Origin: Sphingomonadaceae bacterium
GTDB lineage: Bacteria > Pseudomonadota > Alphaproteobacteria > Sphingomonadales > Sphingomonadaceae
DNA length: 13,882 bases
Direction of reading: 5' to 3'
Assembly: GCA_014380205.1 (NCBI GenBank)
Contig: JACMKH010000038.1
Location: forward strand, 1 to 13,882
Position numbers and translations under genes: made by a program. This document shows, one piece after another, positions 13,638-13,882 of the stretch; position 1 is the first letter of the stretch, and every line of letters begins with the position of its first letter. The notes under the pieces were generated by a model. The model saw nothing but the letters and a program-made list of their open reading frames with translations, was not told the DNA's origin and ran no database searches.

Positions 13638-13882
13638 ATGCCCGATTCCCCCGCCATCCCTGCCGCCACGCTCGTGCTGATCCGCGATCGCGCGGACGCG
13701 CCGCCCGAGCTGCTCATGGTCGAGCGCGCGGCGGGCATGGCGTTCGCGGGGGGCGCGATGGTGTTTCCGGGCGGGCGGATCGATCCCGGCGACCATGCGC
13801 TCGCCGCCAACGCCGCGCTCCATCACGGCGGCTCCGGCGTTCCCGACGAGACCGCCGCGCGAATCGCGGCGATCCGCGAGAC
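13638..13882 (+). CDS. NUDIX hydrolase, N-terminal part, runs off the right edge
   Basis: 81 codons are visible from ATG 13638. After a first strand (IPAATLVLIRDR) and LLMVERA comes FAGGAMVFPGGRIDPGD, the start of a NUDIX box. The REuxEE half seems to begin only after an insertion of roughly 20 residues, at AARIAAIRE(T) by the edge. An insertion inside the box is a known feature of the NUDT19/CoA-diphosphatase-like group, so acyl-CoA or nucleotide-diphosphate hydrolysis is likely, with Mg2+/Mn2+. The substrate cannot be settled without the C-terminal part. The Shine-Dalgarno sequence is weak (GCGAAG). Confidence 0.85.
   Translation, partial: MPDSPAIPAATLVLIRDRADAPPELLMVERAAGMAFAGGAMVFPGGRIDPGDHALAANAALHHGGSGVPDETAARIAAIRE

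Overview
The window (about 13.9 kb) looks like chromosomal DNA of a GC-rich alphaproteobacterium, most likely a sphingomonad. The clues are the character of the proteins (a short PutA tail, an SWFGD/DUF2171 protein, a DUF4126 protein, RTX proteins ending in a D/N-F-x-V type secretion tail), heavy use of GCC/CTC/GAG/CGC codons, and a general-stress (EcfG-type) promoter match. The assignment is by inference from the sequence; no database search was possible.

Layout. 1-965 is the 3' end of putA (proline catabolism). 1078-3936 is a large RTX protein with a complete seven-blade FG-GAP beta-propeller in front of calcium-binding RTX repeats. It converges with a minus-strand pair, a Gdt1/TMEM165-type cation exporter (3946-4506) and an unknown 108-residue protein (4519-4845). 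Next come rpmG (ribosomal protein bL33, 5021-5188) and a second RTX protein on the minus strand (5220-7136) that has a PPC domain instead of a propeller but the same kind of C-terminal tail. Just upstream of it, 7186-7242 encodes what reads as the orphaned last 18 codons of a third RTX protein, directly after the stop of an NADP-dependent MDR oxidoreductase (7243-8232). A clear intrinsic terminator (8286-8318) separates that gene from a disordered SWFGD/DUF2171 protein (8356-9219), which has an EcfG-like promoter.

The right half starts with tRNA-Ala(CGC), followed two bases later by a 64-base element that can fold into a three-way junction. Then come a translationally coupled sulfotransferase-P450 pair (9601-11707), a two-helix small membrane protein (11779-11970) next to a signal-less endolysin-like M15 peptidase (12128-12907), a minus-strand DUF4126 membrane protein (12956-13558), and the 5' part of a NUDIX hydrolase (13638 to the edge).

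How the genes work together. The RTX genes look like secreted type I substrates, but no ABC/MFP/TolC secretion genes are in view. The sulfotransferase and P450 probably act on one pathway, with oxygenation providing a hydroxyl that can be sulfated. The small membrane protein and M15 enzyme resemble a holin-endolysin pair. Most other genes are ordinary housekeeping or stress genes. No CRISPR array, insertion sequence or transposase is visible.
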